Below are positions 4,801-6,336 of a stretch of 6,336 nt of DNA, piece after piece. The translations under genes were made by a program, and so were the position numbers. Below the pieces are notes generated by a model. It made no database searches and was not told the DNA's origin. It was given only the letters and a program-made list of their open reading frames with translations. How positions within the stretch are numbered: the first letter of the stretch is position 1; every line of letters begins with the position of its first letter. The DNA is from Clostridia bacterium (GTDB taxonomy: Bacteria > Bacillota > Clostridia > Christensenellales > UBA1242): assembly GCA_016290255.1 (NCBI GenBank), contig JAEETG010000143.1:1-6336 (forward strand), written 5' to 3'.

Positions 4801-4807
4801 CTCCTCT
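4801..4807 (-). promoter_or_regulatory. Ribosome binding site deciding the GTG start of the fusion gene
   Basis: AGAGGAG on the - strand, eight bases (AAAAAACT) before GTG 4792-4790. The nearest upstream ATG (on the - strand, in GAATGAATAG reversed context near 4820) is in another frame, so GTG is the supported start. Confidence 0.75.
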
Positions 4808-4821
4808 GAAATCTATTCATT

Positions 4822-4850
4822 ATTATACAACAAAAGATTATTTTTGTAAA
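4822..4850 (-). promoter_or_regulatory. Promoter of the glycosyltransferase-acyltransferase gene
   Basis: On the - strand: TTTACA (4850-4845, five of six), a 17-base spacer, and a perfect TATAAT (4827-4822). The start point would be near 4815, giving a leader of about 23 bases with the AGAGGAG site. A strong, constitutive-looking SigA promoter. The rest of the gap up to 4943 shows nothing else I would call. Confidence 0.8.
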
Positions 4851-4943
4851 GTGAAAAGTTTTATGTGACAGTTGACATAACATTAAGAATTGTTTACACA
4901 AAATATATTTTTAAATCAAATGTTTGCGATTTTTGAATTATAT

Positions 4944-4978
4944 AAGAAAAGAACGCTTATTTTTGCGTTCTTTTTCTT
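4944..4978 (-). terminator. Intrinsic terminator of the repeat protein gene
   Basis: GAACGC (4951-4956) pairs with GCGTTC (4965-4970), extended by AAAA/TTTT, with an 8-base loop. On the - strand it follows the TAA at 4979-4977 and ends in TTTTCTTAT. It separates the repeat protein gene from the promoter at 4822-4850, so the two - strand genes are not one operon. Confidence 0.8.
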
Positions 4979-6336
4979 ATTGAATTGCCCAAACAGCATA
5001 TAGTGTTGTGTGGCCAGTGATTGTCACATTTTGAGCAGTGTATGAACTTGCAGTGTTGTTTGCAGTGAAGTTGTAAACAAAGAATCCAACACTTGAACTA
5101 ATGCTTGAAATGTTTGTGACGCCAGTTTTGTTCCAACCAACAATCTTTAGAGTGAATTCTTGAGATGTTGTCCAACCCTGCTTAATTTTGTAGGTTGTTG
5201 TTCCAGTGTAGGAAGCAAAGGTTGAAGTGTATTGAAGATTTTCGTTCAGGTTCACCCTAATTGAAGCGATGTTTGGCTTGTTGCCAATTGTTGAACTGTC
5301 TTTGTCAGAGCTTGGCTCAGCAACGGTTGTGTTAAATGTTATTGTTGCCCAATGTTGAACTTGCCAGTTTGCTTCAACAGAAACATTTTGTTTTGGCATA
5401 ACACTAATGTTTTGGCTGTAGCCCAAGAAGGTGTAGTCTGTGTTATATGAACTTGTTGTGTGAACTCCCAAGTTGTTGTTGAGGCTAGGGAAGTAATTAG
5501 AAATGTTTTCACCTGTGTAAACCCTTGTTTGAACGTTTGAATAGTTAGAACTATTGTAGTTAACGCTCAGTGTGTAGGCATTTCTTGCATATAGGGTTGT
5601 GCTTTCAGTTATTTCATAGTAGTATTTTCCGTTTTCACTCAAAATTGATTGTTCATCGGTGTAGTCACTGTTTTTAAATAGTTTTGAGTAATCATCAGCC
5701 CAATCAAGTTCAATTCTTGTTCCAGCAAGTTCGTGTGCTGTTTGAATAACAGAATCTGTTTCCATAATTGTTACCAAACAAACAATTTCCACATTCCATT
5801 TAGCGTGCAAAATTGTGTTTGAACTTGGCATTGTTGTTTGCGTGAATTGGTTATTGAAATTGCTGTCACTAAACCAACCAACAAATGTGTATTTGATGTT
5901 GTTTCCATCAACCACAAAGTTTTGTGGAGCATATGTTGGAAGAGAAAGAGTTGTTCCTTCCAAAATTGTTTGTGCTGGTTCAACAACAGAAGTTAGGTTT
6001 GTGTTGAAACTCAAATTGTAATAGTATTTTGTTTCTTCATTAAACACAGCGTGAAGTGTTAGGTTTTCGCTTGGCATTTTGCTTAGCTCAACCATTTCAT
6101 TATTTTCATTAAACCAACCAACAAATGAATAGGTGATTTGGCTTACGCCGTTGTCAACAACAAATGGATCAAATGTTGGAAGAGTTATGTTTTCTCCAAT
6201 CAGCCTTGTGATGCTTTCTGCTTGAAGAGAAGGCACGCTGCTAACAAATGTTATGGTGCTATAGAACCTTTCTTCCATGCTCCAGTTTCCATAAAGTGTT
6301 AGGTTTTCACTTGGCATACTGTTTATGTTCACTGCG
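4977..6336 (-). CDS. Secreted repeat protein with InlB B-type (Listeria-Bacteroides) repeats, C-terminal part
   Basis: About 452 residues are visible. The frame is open at the right edge: the GTG at 6332 is an internal valine inside a repeat, so the true start is outside. The protein is a string of modules of about 70-80 residues with the InlB B-repeat/Flg_new pattern: a first strand (ITF, LSFNT), a GxxLxLPT strand (ENITLPTF, TTLSLPTY), YxFVGWF, then MPSxNxTLxAxW. Visible modules, counting from 6332, lie at about 23-100, 103-182, 183-250, 253-325 and 328-451, after the end of another (MPSENLTLYGNW). The later modules are diverged. Such repeats form small beta folds in adhesins and other surface proteins. 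The chain stops at YAVWAIQ with no LPXTG, hydrophobic tail or SLH domain, so any anchor must be N-terminal. It is followed by its own terminator. The partner or ligand cannot be read from the repeats. Confidence 0.87.
   Translation of the reverse strand, partial: AVNINSMPSENLTLYGNWSMEERFYSTITFVSSVPSLQAESITRLIGENITLPTFDPFVVDNGVSQITYSFVGWFNENNEMVELSKMPSENLTLHAVFNEETKYYYNLSFNTNLTSVVEPAQTILEGTTLSLPTYAPQNFVVDGNNIKYTFVGWFSDSNFNNQFTQTTMPSSNTILHAKWNVEIVCLVTIMETDSVIQTAHELAGTRIELDWADDYSKLFKNSDYTDEQSILSENGKYYYEITESTTLYARNAYTLSVNYNSSNYSNVQTRVYTGENISNYFPSLNNNLGVHTTSSYNTDYTFLGYSQNISVMPKQNVSVEANWQVQHWATITFNTTVAEPSSDKDSSTIGNKPNIASIRVNLNENLQYTSTFASYTGTTTYKIKQGWTTSQEFTLKIVGWNKTGVTNISSISSSVGFFVYNFTANNTASSYTAQNVTITGHTTLYAVWAIQ
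5825..6317 (-). repeat. Tandem coding repeats, 240-base period
   Basis: The best-conserved modules repeat at DNA level. A 24-base block at 6054-6077 recurs at 6294-6317 with one mismatch, exactly 240 bases apart. A 17-base block encoding FVGWF recurs perfectly at 5871-5887 and 6111-6127, also 240 apart. A third, weaker copy of the MPS block begins at 5825-5831, 246 bases from the next. The units correspond to 80-residue protein repeats, pointing to recent in-frame duplication near the right edge. Confidence 0.8.

Noticed and set aside
4872..4900. Possible + strand promoter starting with TTGACA at 4872
   Set aside because: The -35 match is perfect, but no acceptable -10 lies 16-18 bases downstream and no + strand gene follows.
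5815..6021. 68-codon + strand ORF opposite the repeat protein
   Set aside because: Shadow of a repetitive coding region, without start signals. The same holds for the ORFs at 5771-5986, 3211-3420, 3195-3377, 3927-4112, 4716-4901 and 2342-2623.
5825..6317. CRISPR-like or non-coding tandem array
   Set aside because: The 240-base period is a multiple of three, stays in one open frame and corresponds to InlB-type protein repeats.
1..6336. Mycoplasma-type code (TGA = Trp)
   Set aside because: Trp is TGG throughout and no gene has an in-frame TGA; the only TGA at a gene end is the one produced by the frameshift.

Overview
The window looks like chromosomal DNA of a low-GC, Gram-positive-type bacterium, probably an uncultured gut-associated member of the Bacillota (Clostridia or a relative). 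The evidence is: AT-rich sequence, strong GGAGG-type ribosome binding sites, TTGACA/TATAAT-like promoters with 17-base spacers, U-tract hairpin terminators, an InlB/Listeria-Bacteroides-type repeat protein, and a Fe-alcohol dehydrogenase tail of clostridial type. Tryptophan is encoded by TGG, no gene contains an in-frame TGA, and stops are TAA or TAG, so the standard code applies rather than the Mycoplasma code. No mobile element, CRISPR array or phage gene is visible.

Layout. 1-179: tail of an iron-containing alcohol dehydrogenase (+), closed by a terminator at 211-250. 292-1052: a single-gene unit (+) with its own promoter, two inverted repeats around that promoter, and a 215-residue unrecognised soluble helical protein. 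It ends at a hairpin that probably also terminates the opposing tRNA-Ser(CGA) gene (1061-1150, -). 1209-1799: a three-helix membrane protein (-), divergent from a two-gene + unit made of a 31-residue single-span membrane peptide (1916-2011) and a 283-residue membrane-anchored extracytoplasmic protein (2019-2870). The peptide's stop codon lies inside the ribosome binding site of the larger gene. 2899-4792 (-): one glycosyltransferase-acyltransferase fusion gene split by a one-base frameshift in a homopolymer, with its own strong promoter at 4822-4850. 4977-6336 (-): the C-terminal part of a large repeat-built surface protein, entering from the right edge.

Biologically the right two-thirds is a cell-envelope region: two unknown membrane proteins plus the small peptide, a likely membrane glycolipid/phospholipid enzyme, and a secreted adhesin-like protein. 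The genes sit in separate short transcription units, so they are not shown to act in one pathway.

The points most worth a second look are the GT4-PlsC fusion with its T7 frameshift and its A11 tract exactly in the interdomain linker, the unlisted small membrane ORF coupled to its neighbour, and the operator-like palindrome covering the -10 box of the unknown gene next to the tRNA.
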